Positions 45,250 through 54,792 of a stretch of 64,000 nucleotides of DNA are shown piece after piece. This stretch comes from Lachnospiraceae bacterium (GTDB lineage Bacteria > Bacillota > Clostridia > Lachnospirales > Lachnospiraceae). Location of the stretch: positions 37,533 through 101,532 of the forward strand of contig JAQYAY010000024.1 in the NCBI GenBank assembly GCA_029338735.1, written 5' to 3'. The notes beneath the pieces were generated by a model, which saw nothing but the letters and a program-made list of their open reading frames with translations, was not told the DNA's origin and ran no database searches. Positions within the stretch are counted from its first letter, which is position 1; each line of letters opens with the position of its first letter. A program made the position numbers and the translations under genes.

Positions 45250-47619
45250 TCATGACTCCTTTGTGATGAGCTTCTCTACTCCTATATTAATTACTGCCTC
45301 TTCGCAGTCTCCCGCCTTGATTCTTACCGTACCTGTACCTGCTTCACCTGTTGAGCGTATATATACACCGCCCATTCCGCCGTTCAGTGAAAATACAGAC
45401 GGGCCGTACACTTCAACAGGGCCATCACAGCTCACAGACACAGGAAGATTTGCGAAGTTTAACACATTACCATTCTCATCCTCTGCAAGAAGCCTGATCT
45501 CGGCCACATCATACGTGTATGTCTCATACAGCACATCTGACGAAACATAAGTGTGTAGATGCATCTGCTTCATAGGAGACTTTACCACAGTTTTTACGGT
45601 TTTTCCATTTCTTACTGCTTCGAATTTGTAGCTGACCGATTTGCCACCCCAGTTGCCTACATATTTCTGGAATAAATCAGTTGCATCTGCTACCTTCATG
45701 TGATAAAGGAGGATCAGCTGAAGTGCTGACCATATCAGCTTCGGAGCCATTTTGTACCCGTGCAGTGCAACAGTGTTGAGACAGTACTTGGCAAGCTCAT
45801 TCTGTCTGTCAGAATATCCTTCACCGTTTTTCATCAGATCACCGATGAAATCATCTATTACGATCGGACCATGCTTTAAGTTCCTGAATAAAGAGTCTGA
45901 AGGGAAATATTCCTTGATCAGCGCTCCATTCTTGTACATCTTCACGGAATCAGCATTGGTCAGGATATAGATATCGCCAAGCACTGATGCAGGATGCTCA
46001 CCCACATCCATTGACGATGTCACGGCAAGTACATCCTCCTCACTGCCCTCAGCGGAATACACGTATGCAGCATTCTTCGGATTCCTGAACATATCGAGGA
46101 CACCATGATAGCAGATCCTGTCACCGCTTCCGAAATCCTTGTGCGTATTGTAATCGAACATGCACCATGCAAAGCTTCCAGATACACCATCAGCACCTGC
46201 CACTGAATCAAGCACCCTTGCATGCCTCATAGCCTGCTCCCTGCGATGCTCTTCCCAGTCAAATGCCTTCGTCGGATACATATGACCATTATTTTCAGAG
46301 ACCAGATATGGCTTTGACACGTCAGGAGTCACCTTGCTCTTAGGCAGAATGCCATGCCCCTCAGAGCCGTCACACGAGAAGTCATTGTATGTATAGACAT
46401 CCTCGAGCATATGCATCTTCTTATCACATCTGACTCCACCTGTCTGTCTCGTAGGATCGAGCTGCCTGCACAGTCTATTGGTCCTCTCGTAGAATGGATC
46501 ACAGTCTCTCGACTCATTGATGCGCACACCCCAGAGAATGATGGACGGATGGTTCCTGTACTGGATCACCATTTCCTCAAGATTCTTCACTCCCTGATCC
46601 TGCCAGGCCTTGTCACCAATGTGCTGCCATCCTGGAAACTCTGTAAATACAAGGAGTCCCCTCCTGTCACATTCATCTATGAAGTCCTGAGACTGTGGAT
46701 AATGCGAGGTTCGCACTGCATTGACTCCGAGCTCATCTTTTAAAATAGAGACATCGAGCTTCTGCATTGATGCAGGCATTGCGTAGCCCGCATATGGATA
46801 CGACTGGTGCCTGTTAAGGCCTCTTATGAGTACTTTCCTGCCATTCAGATAGTATCCGTCTGTCCTGAATTCACTCTTTCTGAATCCTATCTGAGCCGAA
46901 AATGAATCAGTGACTTTTCCTTCCGATATCATATCGACTCTGGCAGTATAAAGCTCCGGCCTATCAGTATCCCAGAGCTTTACTTTTCCACATTCGAATG
47001 AGAAATCCGCTCTGTCAGTTTCTCCAATCTTTTTATCATTCAGATAGACAGCAAATCTGCCATTACCATTCGATGTCACCTGACACGAAAGAGTTCCTGA
47101 ATTGTCCTTCAGATCAACTGAAGGCATGAAGAAGACATCCTCTATTGACGGACGGTCCTTTACGATCAGATACACATCCCTGTAAATGCCTCCGTATGTC
47201 ATATAATCCACGACAAATCCGAAAGGCGGGACATTTAATGATTCCCTCGAATCGAGCTTTACAGTGATCAGATTTTCTTTTCCGAATATCAGCTTATCCG
47301 ATATATCAAAAGAAAAGGCAGTATATCCGCAACTATGGACTCCAAGGAGTTCACCGTTCAGATATACTGTTGCCTCATGAGCGGCAGCCTCAAAGGTAAG
47401 GATCACTTCCTTACCTCTGAAACTGTCATCAGGTATGAATTTTCTCTGATAACAGGAAACCATCTGGTAGATACTCTCATCAAAATAATTGAGAGGAGTC
47501 ATTGCAACTGTATGCGGGATGGTGACTTTTTCTGCTTCATCAGGTATCTGATTAATGAAGCTCTCTTCAAATCTGCCTGTGAAGCAGAAATTCCTGTCTA
47601 AATATATTTTCTTTCTCAC
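45250..47619 (-). CDS. beta-galactosidase-like enzyme, GH2 family
   Basis: This 789-residue cytoplasmic glycosidase has the GH2 plan: sugar-binding sandwich (IPHTVAMTPLNYFDESI), immunoglobulin-like domain, TIM barrel with RGLNRHQSYPYAGYAMP, acid/base Glu369 in WGVRINESRD and nucleophile Glu442 in LVSENNGHMYP, then C-terminal sandwich domains (ISCDGPVEV-like VSCDGPVEVYGPS). Most such enzymes are beta-galactosidases; beta-glucuronidase or mannosidase is less likely given the GH36 partner. It starts with GTG after AAGGA, 12 bp below the transporter gene. Confidence 0.9.
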   Translation of the reverse strand: MRKKIYLDRNFCFTGRFEESFINQIPDEAEKVTIPHTVAMTPLNYFDESIYQMVSCYQRKFIPDDSFRGKEVILTFEAAAHEATVYLNGELLGVHSCGYTAFSFDISDKLIFGKENLITVKLDSRESLNVPPFGFVVDYMTYGGIYRDVYLIVKDRPSIEDVFFMPSVDLKDNSGTLSCQVTSNGNGRFAVYLNDKKIGETDRADFSFECGKVKLWDTDRPELYTARVDMISEGKVTDSFSAQIGFRKSEFRTDGYYLNGRKVLIRGLNRHQSYPYAGYAMPASMQKLDVSILKDELGVNAVRTSHYPQSQDFIDECDRRGLLVFTEFPGWQHIGDKAWQDQGVKNLEEMVIQYRNHPSIILWGVRINESRDCDPFYERTNRLCRQLDPTRQTGGVRCDKKMHMLEDVYTYNDFSCDGSEGHGILPKSKVTPDVSKPYLVSENNGHMYPTKAFDWEEHRREQAMRHARVLDSVAGADGVSGSFAWCMFDYNTHKDFGSGDRICYHGVLDMFRNPKNAAYVYSAEGSEEDVLAVTSSMDVGEHPASVLGDIYILTNADSVKMYKNGALIKEYFPSDSLFRNLKHGPIVIDDFIGDLMKNGEGYSDRQNELAKYCLNTVALHGYKMAPKLIWSALQLILLYHMKVADATDLFQKYVGNWGGKSVSYKFEAVRNGKTVKTVVKSPMKQMHLHTYVSSDVLYETYTYDVAEIRLLAEDENGNVLNFANLPVSVSCDGPVEVYGPSVFSLNGGMGGVYIRSTGEAGTGTVRIKAGDCEEAVINIGVEKLITKES

Positions 47620-47631
47620 TATTATTCCTTA

Positions 47632-49047
47632 TTATTTATCAGAATAGTTGGCACTCTTCAGAATTCCCTGAACCTTGTTCTCATTATAGAAATGAAGGAT
47701 GATAGCGCCTGCTGCACAGAATACTACAGCTGCGAATGCTGCGATACGGTATCCACGACCTGTAGACAGACCTATCGTTCCAAGAGAAGTGAACAGAAGG
47801 ATTGCAAGCGACTGTCCGATCTTCATTGAGAATGTACGGGCTGCAAAGAACATTCCATCATGGTTCTCACCAGTGGTTATAGCATCTGACCTGGCGATAT
47901 CAGCTACGATAGTCTGCGGAATGATTCCAAGGATTGCCATCGGGAATGCTGCGCAGATCACGATCAGAATTCCGCTTACGATGCCCGGCAGTCCGAACAT
48001 ACCTGACAGACCTGTCAGAAGGAATACGATGCACATGCCACAGAATGCAAATGTAACGAGCTTTTTCTTCTGGATGTTCTTCATCAGCTTGTTGACTGGA
48101 ACATAGCAGATAACTGACAGAAGAGTCATTGCAATATAAAGGATTGTAGAGTAGCTCTCAGGCAGCTTCATGAGCACTGTCACATAGTGCAGAAGTCCTG
48201 TCTGGAACATTGTGATACCTACCCAGTAGCAGATATCACTGCCCACGAATACTCCGAAGTTCTTATTGGAGAAGCATTTTACAAGTGATGAGAATGCCGA
48301 GCCCTCAGTAGGTACTACATCCACATAGTCAGGCTCATTGATCGTAAGTGCCGGAATCAGGCAGCAGATGCAGGCAATGACAGCCATTACGATGAATACC
48401 ACTCTCATGGCCCATACACGGCTTCCAACCATTGGTGTGATTGCGCTCCAGATTGTCGGTGCCATATATCCCATTGCTGATCCAAAGATGAATGTGAATG
48501 AAATGGCTGTAGAAATATCTGCCAGTGTCTTCTCATCTCTTGACAGCTCTGCGATCAATGCATTGTACGGCGTGCAGTAGATAGTCATGAAAAGATAGAA
48601 CAGAAGCATCATCACAAGTACCCAGATAGCATTGATGACACCATTGGATCCAAGCTTTGAAGCAACCGGATTACCTGCTGTCGGACAGATATAAACCATG
48701 ATTGTAATAAGTGCAAGAGGTATTGCAGCCTTCTTCATGAAAGGAATACGACGCCCTTTCGGGTTCTTGCTCTTATCAGACAGGTTTCCTATCCATGGAT
48801 CTGTAATAGCATCAAATACACGGCCTATTGCATAGATTCCACCGATTATTGTAAATACCCCCAGAATCACTCGTCCCTGTGGAATGAAATAGATCATTCC
48901 TTCTTTTACCGACACATCATCAGGCTGATAAAACGACTCGATGAAATTGGTCAGGATGGCGCTCATTAATGACCATCCGAGCTGTCCTATGGCGAAGAGC
49001 CATATGACTTTCTTTGTGATTGGTTTCAGTTCTTTTGTTTGTGGCAT
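47632..49047 (-). CDS. GPH-family sugar:cation symporter
   Basis: This 471-residue permease has twelve hydrophobic segments and the glycoside-pentoside-hexuronide signature: AITDPWIGNLSDKSKNPKGR after helix 2-3 and PMAILGIIPQTIVADIARSD in the second half. It is the first gene of the run GPH-GH2-GH36-DUF5688, so it probably imports galactose-containing oligosaccharides with Na+ or H+. GGAGG precedes the ATG. I could not find a convincing promoter or local regulator; the 75-bp upstream gap is a low-complexity AACTTTAAAA-like string. Confidence 0.92.
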   Translation of the reverse strand: MPQTKELKPITKKVIWLFAIGQLGWSLMSAILTNFIESFYQPDDVSVKEGMIYFIPQGRVILGVFTIIGGIYAIGRVFDAITDPWIGNLSDKSKNPKGRRIPFMKKAAIPLALITIMVYICPTAGNPVASKLGSNGVINAIWVLVMMLLFYLFMTIYCTPYNALIAELSRDEKTLADISTAISFTFIFGSAMGYMAPTIWSAITPMVGSRVWAMRVVFIVMAVIACICCLIPALTINEPDYVDVVPTEGSAFSSLVKCFSNKNFGVFVGSDICYWVGITMFQTGLLHYVTVLMKLPESYSTILYIAMTLLSVICYVPVNKLMKNIQKKKLVTFAFCGMCIVFLLTGLSGMFGLPGIVSGILIVICAAFPMAILGIIPQTIVADIARSDAITTGENHDGMFFAARTFSMKIGQSLAILLFTSLGTIGLSTGRGYRIAAFAAVVFCAAGAIILHFYNENKVQGILKSANYSDK

Positions 49048-49122
49048 AATTTATAACCTCCGTAAATGACTTTTGAGTTATTAGTTCTTAGTTTAAAGTT
49101 ATGAGCTTTTAACTTCAGACTT

Positions 49123-50571
49123 TTAACTTAATGGCTCGCCCTTAGCCAGCTTCACACAGTTGTAAGCTCCGTCATAGACACCGATCGACTTGTTCTTTTC
49201 GATAGCATCACACATACTTCCAATTAATCCTGCATCGTCCATCATCAGATGGATCATCTGAAGGACATGACCTATATCCCTTATCTCATACGTTCCATCA
49301 CCCAGCTCTGCTGAATGAATGGCGCCCCACATCTCATGCTTTCCTACTCTTCTGATGAAAAGCTTCGGTACCGGATAGAATGCCAGCTCCGATGGCTTTG
49401 TGATCAGGCAGTCACAGCATCTCATAAGCAGATTCGTGATATATACAGCTTCGAAAATATCCTTATGATAAAAAGCGTGAACCCCTGTCATATCACCGTC
49501 AAGTGCATCATTTGCAAAGCCTGCTGCCTCAGCGAAGTTCTCAAAGTGCTCTGCTGAATGCTCCTTAAGTCCTGAAATCTTCTGAACCAGCTCATCCCAG
49601 ACATTGCGGTAATCACCGACATTTACCATGACAGCTGCCTTGCCCTTTATCACATATGGGAGAAGGAAATGAATGATCGCTTCAAAAATATCTGCCTGTG
49701 CTCCGGCTCCTCCGATCGTAAGAAGGAATCTGACCGGCTTGCCACTCGTGAGGCGGTCCATCCTGCGCTTGCAGTCAGCCTCGATATTGCTCACGAGCTC
49801 ATGGTCGATATAGTGTCCTGTATAGAATATCTGATCCTTCGGAATCGGATTCAGTACCTTTTTCCCATAAAATCCATTCAGAGTCCTGTACCCGAGATAT
49901 GAATTGTGAGTCTGAACAGTATGGATTGCGCCCTCTGCCAGATGAAGTGCCATCGGCCAGTTATCAGGAATAGCCTCAATGACTCTCTTCATGCCACCGT
50001 CAAGTGCTGACTGTGCAGGCCAGGCATGAGTTGCTATAACAGGAATCTCTTTTGGGATATTCTGGTATACAGGTGCCATCAGCTTAGATGTCTCAAGGTC
50101 TGAGGCATTGTAGGTGAGTTTCCTGAATCCTGTATAGTTGATCGGCTCCCAGACCAGCTTATTGAATATAGGATTCCTGGAAAGTCTTGAACCAAATGAA
50201 TACAAATCATTCTGCTTCGTGATGATCTTCGTGGCTGATGTCTTCGGGAAGGAATTCAGATCCAGCCAGTACGGTGTATACCCCATTGCATGAGCTGCAC
50301 TTGCCATAGCCATGGAGATACGGTAATGGCCGAATCCCATCCTGATATTGGATACTACAATGCCCTTCTCAGTATCAAACTGCTCTTCATTTTCACCCTC
50401 AAGTCTGATATCCACGACTCCCATGTAGTCGTTCAGAGTCTTGTTCTTCCTGAGACGGACATTGTAATCCACATCCGCATCATCCGGGCAGCTCTTGCGA
50501 TATCCCTTTGCTGACTTGAAAGAATTCTTTGCTTCCCTTGCTGTCAGCCTGTTTCCAAAGATCTCGTTCAT
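49123..50571 (-). CDS. GT-B-like glycosyltransferase-type protein, unknown substrate
   Basis: This 482-residue soluble protein has a glycine-rich N-terminal loop (IVVSNIRMGFGHYRISMAMA) like that of MGDG synthase/MurG-type GT-B enzymes, then a second Rossmann-like half starting VRFLLTIGGAGAQADIFEAI and the motif DCLITKPSELAFYPVP, the usual position of the nucleotide-sugar contact. No membrane helix. I cannot assign a substrate; a lipid glycosyltransferase role is possible. GGAGG lies 11-12 bp before the ATG. It is 18 bp downstream of a TetR gene, which probably controls it. Confidence 0.7.
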   Translation of the reverse strand: MNEIFGNRLTAREAKNSFKSAKGYRKSCPDDADVDYNVRLRKNKTLNDYMGVVDIRLEGENEEQFDTEKGIVVSNIRMGFGHYRISMAMASAAHAMGYTPYWLDLNSFPKTSATKIITKQNDLYSFGSRLSRNPIFNKLVWEPINYTGFRKLTYNASDLETSKLMAPVYQNIPKEIPVIATHAWPAQSALDGGMKRVIEAIPDNWPMALHLAEGAIHTVQTHNSYLGYRTLNGFYGKKVLNPIPKDQIFYTGHYIDHELVSNIEADCKRRMDRLTSGKPVRFLLTIGGAGAQADIFEAIIHFLLPYVIKGKAAVMVNVGDYRNVWDELVQKISGLKEHSAEHFENFAEAAGFANDALDGDMTGVHAFYHKDIFEAVYITNLLMRCCDCLITKPSELAFYPVPKLFIRRVGKHEMWGAIHSAELGDGTYEIRDIGHVLQMIHLMMDDAGLIGSMCDAIEKNKSIGVYDGAYNCVKLAKGEPLS

Positions 50572-50589
50572 ATAAAAAATAACCTCCTA

Positions 50590-51144
50590 TTATGCCTTGA
50601 TCCCGTTAATCAGCATATCGGATAATCCATCAAGCGCTTCCCCATAATGGATACCGTACTTATCAAGCTCGCCGGTAGATAAAAATCTCTCAACTGCTGC
50701 TTCATAAATCATCTGGAACAGATGCAGATCTACATGGCGGAAACTGCCATCATCTATTCCCTGTCTCACAACTCCAAGTGTTGTCTCCCAGCCGCTCTCA
50801 AGCCTTTCCCTGACAGCCTTGTATGCCTTCGGGTACTTGTCCTTGTAATCATATAATGACGGGAAATCAACTCCTGTAAAGCTCTCCGGCATCAGAGACA
50901 GAACCCGTCTGAGCTTGTCTGTGGTGCTTAGGCTGTCGTCATTTACGACTTCTTCCTCACTTGCCTTGATCTGATCGAATACGTAGTTCACCAGATCATA
51001 GATCAGATGCTTCTTGTCCCGGAAGACTGTATATATCGTCTTCTTGCTCATGGAGATCTCTTTTGCCAGATCATCCATTGTAAACTTAATCCCCTTCTTG
51101 CGGTAAACGCTTACCGCCCCTTCAAGAATCTTTTCTCTTAACAT
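50590..51144 (-). CDS. TetR-family transcriptional regulator
   Basis: This 184-residue protein has the TetR helix-turn-helix at residues 20-50 (KGIKFTMDDLAKEISMSKKT, then IYTVFRDKKHLIYDLV) and a helical ligand-binding C-terminal domain. AGGAGG precedes the ATG. It leads a two-gene unit with the GT-B-like protein. A perfect 11-bp palindrome, TAAACTGTTTA, at 51159-51169 immediately upstream is a possible autoregulatory operator. The inducer is unknown. Confidence 0.9.
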   Translation of the reverse strand: MLREKILEGAVSVYRKKGIKFTMDDLAKEISMSKKTIYTVFRDKKHLIYDLVNYVFDQIKASEEEVVNDDSLSTTDKLRRVLSLMPESFTGVDFPSLYDYKDKYPKAYKAVRERLESGWETTLGVVRQGIDDGSFRHVDLHLFQMIYEAAVERFLSTGELDKYGIHYGEALDGLSDMLINGIKA

Positions 51145-51158
51145 TAAGCCTCCTCAGG

Positions 51159-51169
51159 TAAACTGTTTA
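51159..51169. promoter_or_regulatory. possible TetR operator
   Basis: TAAACTGTTTA is an 11-bp perfect palindrome 15 bp upstream of the tetR-type start. GGAAAC/GTTTCC half-sites at 51180-51215 are a second, weaker candidate. Confidence 0.4.
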
Positions 51170-51226
51170 ACCTTCTTATGGAAACTGGAAACTAATCTCT
51201 TTTAATTCCGTTTCCTATATGATAAC

Positions 51227-51253
51227 AAAAAATTCCCGACTTGTCATCGGGAA
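51227..51253 (-). terminator. terminator after the CLC gene
   Basis: TTCCCGA-cttgtca-TCGGGAA stem (51233-51253) followed on the minus strand by six Ts. It ends the dgt-dnaG-rpoD operon. Confidence 0.9.
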
Positions 51254-51294
51254 ATGTTTCACAAAATTATAATGTAATTTTTGTGCAATATGCA

Positions 51295-52482
51295 CTATGC
51301 GCGTTTCTGAGTCGTATAGAGGCCTGCTTTTCCACTGCATGCAAATGCTACAGCAGCTGCTACAAGGAAAAATGGTGCTGCTGTAGCGCCGAATATTTCA
51401 ATGCCAATAATGAAAGCTGCTATCGGGCAGTTCGTGACTCCGCAGAAAAGCGAGACCATTCCTATTGCACATGACAGTGCCGGATCAAGTCCCACCAGAT
51501 TACCAAGTGCAGCTCCAAGAGCAGCTCCGATATAAAATGACGGAACAATCTCTCCGCCTCTGTATCCGGCCCATACAGACAGAAGTGTAAACAGCATTTT
51601 CACAGCAAACTGCCATGGTGCTGCCTGTCCTTCCATGAACTGTGGGATAAGCTCTACTCCCGCACCATTGTAAGTCTGGCCTCTGAAGATAAATGACAGC
51701 CCCAGAACTATGGCTCCCAGAACTACGGCATTCACATAGGGATTCCTGATACCAGGCTTGCATCTGTGCAGCAGTGTGACAAATAGCCATGCAACAATCC
51801 CGCATGCAGCGGCTATCACTATCATTGCGAATATATTAAGGCCTGTAAATGAAGCACTGCGCGCGAGCTTCATCTTCATATCCGGCGCACCGATTGCCCT
51901 GGCTGTAAATCTCGCCACATACGATGCCAGGATTGATGGTACAAGCCACCTGAGATTGATCCTTCCTACTATAGCGATCTCCAGTGCAAAAACAGCTGCA
52001 GCCATAGGAGTTCCGAAAAGAGCTGAAAAGCAGGCACTCATACCAAGGACCACACACATTCTCTTCTCTTCATCTGACAGTCTGAATGCTCTTCCAATAT
52101 TGTACCCGACTGAACCACCGAGCTGAAGAGCAGCTCCCTCACGGCCTACAGATGCTCCACAGAAATGCGAGAAAACCGTCGAGATAAAAATAGCCGGAGC
52201 CATCTTTATCGATACAGGAGAGTCAGAATATGCAGCTTCGATCACACGATTAGTGCCGCCATCACTTTCTTTTTCAAAATATTTATAGAAAAGCGTGATA
52301 AGAAGAGCACCAAGGGGCAGCAGGAAAAGAACCGCCGTATGCGCCTGCCTGACCCCAGTGGCACCCTTGATACACAGGTAAAAGGCACCACCAGCGAGAC
52401 CAAGTATGATACCAAGCAGAATGGTTATTATTGATATTTTAAATATATAGATAATCTGATGCTTCATAAAATAGTCATACAT
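51295..52482 (-). CDS. CLC-family anion transporter, probably fluoride type
   Basis: This 395-residue membrane protein has about ten helices and CLC motifs: GASVGREGAALQLGGSVG (gating Glu in GREG), FSALFGTPMAAAVFALEI and the third motif as GGEIVPSFYIGAALG. The classical GSGIP motif is replaced by DGGTNRVIEA, and GREGxxLQxGGS is the form typical of fluoride/proton CLC-F antiporters. I use the ATG at 52482, which overlaps the kinase stop; a TTG at 52500 is the alternative. No fluoride riboswitch was recognised, as expected inside an operon. Confidence 0.85.
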   Translation of the reverse strand: MYDYFMKHQIIYIFKISIITILLGIILGLAGGAFYLCIKGATGVRQAHTAVLFLLPLGALLITLFYKYFEKESDGGTNRVIEAAYSDSPVSIKMAPAIFISTVFSHFCGASVGREGAALQLGGSVGYNIGRAFRLSDEEKRMCVVLGMSACFSALFGTPMAAAVFALEIAIVGRINLRWLVPSILASYVARFTARAIGAPDMKMKLARSASFTGLNIFAMIVIAAACGIVAWLFVTLLHRCKPGIRNPYVNAVVLGAIVLGLSFIFRGQTYNGAGVELIPQFMEGQAAPWQFAVKMLFTLLSVWAGYRGGEIVPSFYIGAALGAALGNLVGLDPALSCAIGMVSLFCGVTNCPIAAFIIGIEIFGATAAPFFLVAAAVAFACSGKAGLYTTQKRA

Positions 52483-54133
52483 TAAAGCAGCTACCGCCAA
52501 TGAACTCCCTGATCAGCGACGTATTCGCGATATCCTCCGTAGGCATCGGAAGGAAATAATCAAGCAGCTTCAGCAGACGTTTGGCCTCCGAATGCTGCTT
52601 ACTGTCTGTAGGAATACCATAGAGAAGCGGCTCAGCATAAATTTTGAGCACCGCCATTTCATATATGAGAGCTGAATTGAACATCGCATCACAAGATTCC
52701 TGGAATGGGAATATATTCTTCATCTCGCCACGATGTACAGAATCCCACATAGCAATTGTCTCTTCAGCCGTTGTGCCTCGCGTTCTTGCATCACGTACAA
52801 TCCTTCTTATCATACGGCCATCTGTGGTAGACAGAGGATTGTGCTCATCAATCGCGAGCTGGGTGAGTGCCGATATATAGATCTTGTACTTCGACTCTTT
52901 CGGAAGCGAATAGCTCAGCTTGTCATTGAGTCCGTGAATTCCTTCGAGTACAAGCACATCATTTTCTGAAAGCTGCATCGGTATTCCCTCAGGCGCTCTC
53001 TTCTGCGCCACGAAATCAAATATCGGCAGCATCACCCTTTCACCTTTCAGGAGTCTCGTCATATCATCATTGAACTGCTCTATGTCAAGACATTCCAGAG
53101 CTTCGAAGTCACGCTCACCGTTCTCATCAACAGGCATACTGTCATGATCGAGATAGTAATTGTCGAGGGATACGGCATGAGGATTTAATCCCCTTGCACG
53201 GAGCTGTATGGAAAGCCTCTTTGAAAAAGTAGTCTTTCCCGAAGATGACGGACCAGCTATCATCACGAACTTGCGGTTTCTGTCAGACGCGATCTCGCTG
53301 GCCAGGTTTCCTATCCGCTCTTCCATAAAAGCTTCCTGCATCAGGATAATTTCCTTGGTCCTGCCCTGTGATATGGCATCATTTAAGGCACCAACGGTAT
53401 CAATATCCATTGCAGCAGCCCATTCCCTGGTGCGCTTCAGCACAGAAAAGAGCTTCATAGGAGGATTAAAATCCCCTATTTTCCCTTCTCCATCAGGAAA
53501 CCTGAGTACAAACCCTTCATCAAAAGGCTCGATATCAAATATCTTCAGATACCCGGTCGAAGGAACCATATATCCGTAAAAATAGTCATGGATTCCGTCG
53601 ATCTCATAGATATTAGTGCTCGAATTTGATCTGTAATGCAGCAGCTTCTCCTTATCAGGCATACCGCCGTTTGCAAACAGCTCGATTGCCTCGGTTGTTG
53701 GATAAGTATTCTTCGTGATTGGAAGGTCCAGAGCGACAATCTCCTTCATCTTTTTCTTCAGTTCTGACAGGAGCTTCTTCGTCGTCTTTCTGCCTCCGCC
53801 AAAGGTACAGTAATATCCGTCTCCCAATGTATACTGGACAAATACCGTCGGCTTCTCATTCGGAAACAGCTCATGGAGCGCCTTGTGCATCAGAAAGATC
53901 AGGCTTCGCCTGTATGCTCTCTGGCCATCCTTATTCCCGGTTGTGAGAAAATCTATCGTACCGTTTTCTTTTACCTTATGTGTCAGCTCCGTGAGCTTGT
54001 TATTATAAACTGCAAGAACAGCCTTTTCATAACCCTCTCCATATACTTTTTTGGTCAGATCCAAGAGCTTCTGGTCACGCGGAACCTGCTGGGGCGCTCC
54101 TCCATTTACCTTTATTTCACAAAACTCCTGCAT
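52475..54133 (-). CDS. nucleoside kinase with N-terminal TGS-like domain
   Basis: This 552-residue protein combines a ThrRS-like N-terminal region (residues 1-70 TGS-like, then a second domain with YTLGDGYYCTF and HYRSNSSTNIYEIDG) with a C-terminal uridine-kinase/phosphoribulokinase domain from about residue 285. Walker A GPSSSGKT is at residues 294-301; VLVLEGIHGLNDKL and RIVRDARTRGTTAEETI follow. This fusion is frequent in Firmicutes and usually annotated uridine kinase; its real substrate is uncertain. It overlaps trmK by 22 bases and the CLC gene by 8. Confidence 0.9.
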   Translation of the reverse strand: MQEFCEIKVNGGAPQQVPRDQKLLDLTKKVYGEGYEKAVLAVYNNKLTELTHKVKENGTIDFLTTGNKDGQRAYRRSLIFLMHKALHELFPNEKPTVFVQYTLGDGYYCTFGGGRKTTKKLLSELKKKMKEIVALDLPITKNTYPTTEAIELFANGGMPDKEKLLHYRSNSSTNIYEIDGIHDYFYGYMVPSTGYLKIFDIEPFDEGFVLRFPDGEGKIGDFNPPMKLFSVLKRTREWAAAMDIDTVGALNDAISQGRTKEIILMQEAFMEERIGNLASEIASDRNRKFVMIAGPSSSGKTTFSKRLSIQLRARGLNPHAVSLDNYYLDHDSMPVDENGERDFEALECLDIEQFNDDMTRLLKGERVMLPIFDFVAQKRAPEGIPMQLSENDVLVLEGIHGLNDKLSYSLPKESKYKIYISALTQLAIDEHNPLSTTDGRMIRRIVRDARTRGTTAEETIAMWDSVHRGEMKNIFPFQESCDAMFNSALIYEMAVLKIYAEPLLYGIPTDSKQHSEAKRLLKLLDYFLPMPTEDIANTSLIREFIGGSCFNV

Positions 54134-54792
54134 TTATCTTCTTCTCCTTTCAGTTCAACATACCTGGAACTGCTCTTATCCATACCATTAAGGATTGATG
54201 CAAGTACCTGCTCCCGTTTCTTCAGATGAACTGCAAGAACCGGATCATGATGCTTTAGCAGATATGGACCATACTTCATTGTAAACGCTTTTCCATCGCC
54301 CCATCCGTCAGCACCATAAGGCACCACCTTTATTATCTCATAATATTTTCCGGCGTCAATAACTGCTTTCTCTTCTGCAAGAGAAAAGTCATGATCACGC
54401 AGCCATATACGAACCTTTGCCGCATCCGACTGTGGTGACAGAATGATCTCTCTTGCATTACGGACCTTGTCAATACTGGTCTCAAGTATAGATATGATGA
54501 GTGAACCGCCCATACCGCAGATGACTATTGAATCCACAGACTTCTCAAGTCCAGTGAGTCCGTCCGACAATATGGTATGGACCTGCTCTGAAAGGCCTGC
54601 TGCCTCAATATTTGCTGCAGCCTTTTCAAGCGGTCCCTTATTTATATCCATTGCATAGGCTTCCGGCGACCTGCCATCTGATACAAGTGCTATTGACAAA
54701 AAAGCGTGATCGCAGCCAACGTCTGCAACCACGCTTCCAACAGTCACCAGATCATATACGGCCGAAAGCCTGTCTGATAACTTATTCTTCAT
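54112..54792 (-). CDS. trmK: tRNA (adenine22-N1)-methyltransferase
   Basis: This 226-residue Rossmann methyltransferase forms m1A22 in tRNA. It begins LSDRLSAVYDLVTVGSVVAD and has the SAM motif VADVGCDHAFLSIALV and ICGMGGSLIISILE, characteristic of TrmK. It starts at an ATG overlapping the rpoD stop by one base (TAATG), the common rpoD-trmK arrangement in Firmicutes. Its last seven codons overlap the kinase gene in another frame. Confidence 0.95.
   Translation of the reverse strand: MKNKLSDRLSAVYDLVTVGSVVADVGCDHAFLSIALVSDGRSPEAYAMDINKGPLEKAAANIEAAGLSEQVHTILSDGLTGLEKSVDSIVICGMGGSLIISILETSIDKVRNAREIILSPQSDAAKVRIWLRDHDFSLAEEKAVIDAGKYYEIIKVVPYGADGWGDGKAFTMKYGPYLLKHHDPVLAVHLKKREQVLASILNGMDKSSSRYVELKGEEDKCRSFVK

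Noticed and set aside
52475..52500. Fluoride riboswitch before the CLC gene
   Set aside because: The gene starts inside the kinase reading frame, leaving no leader.
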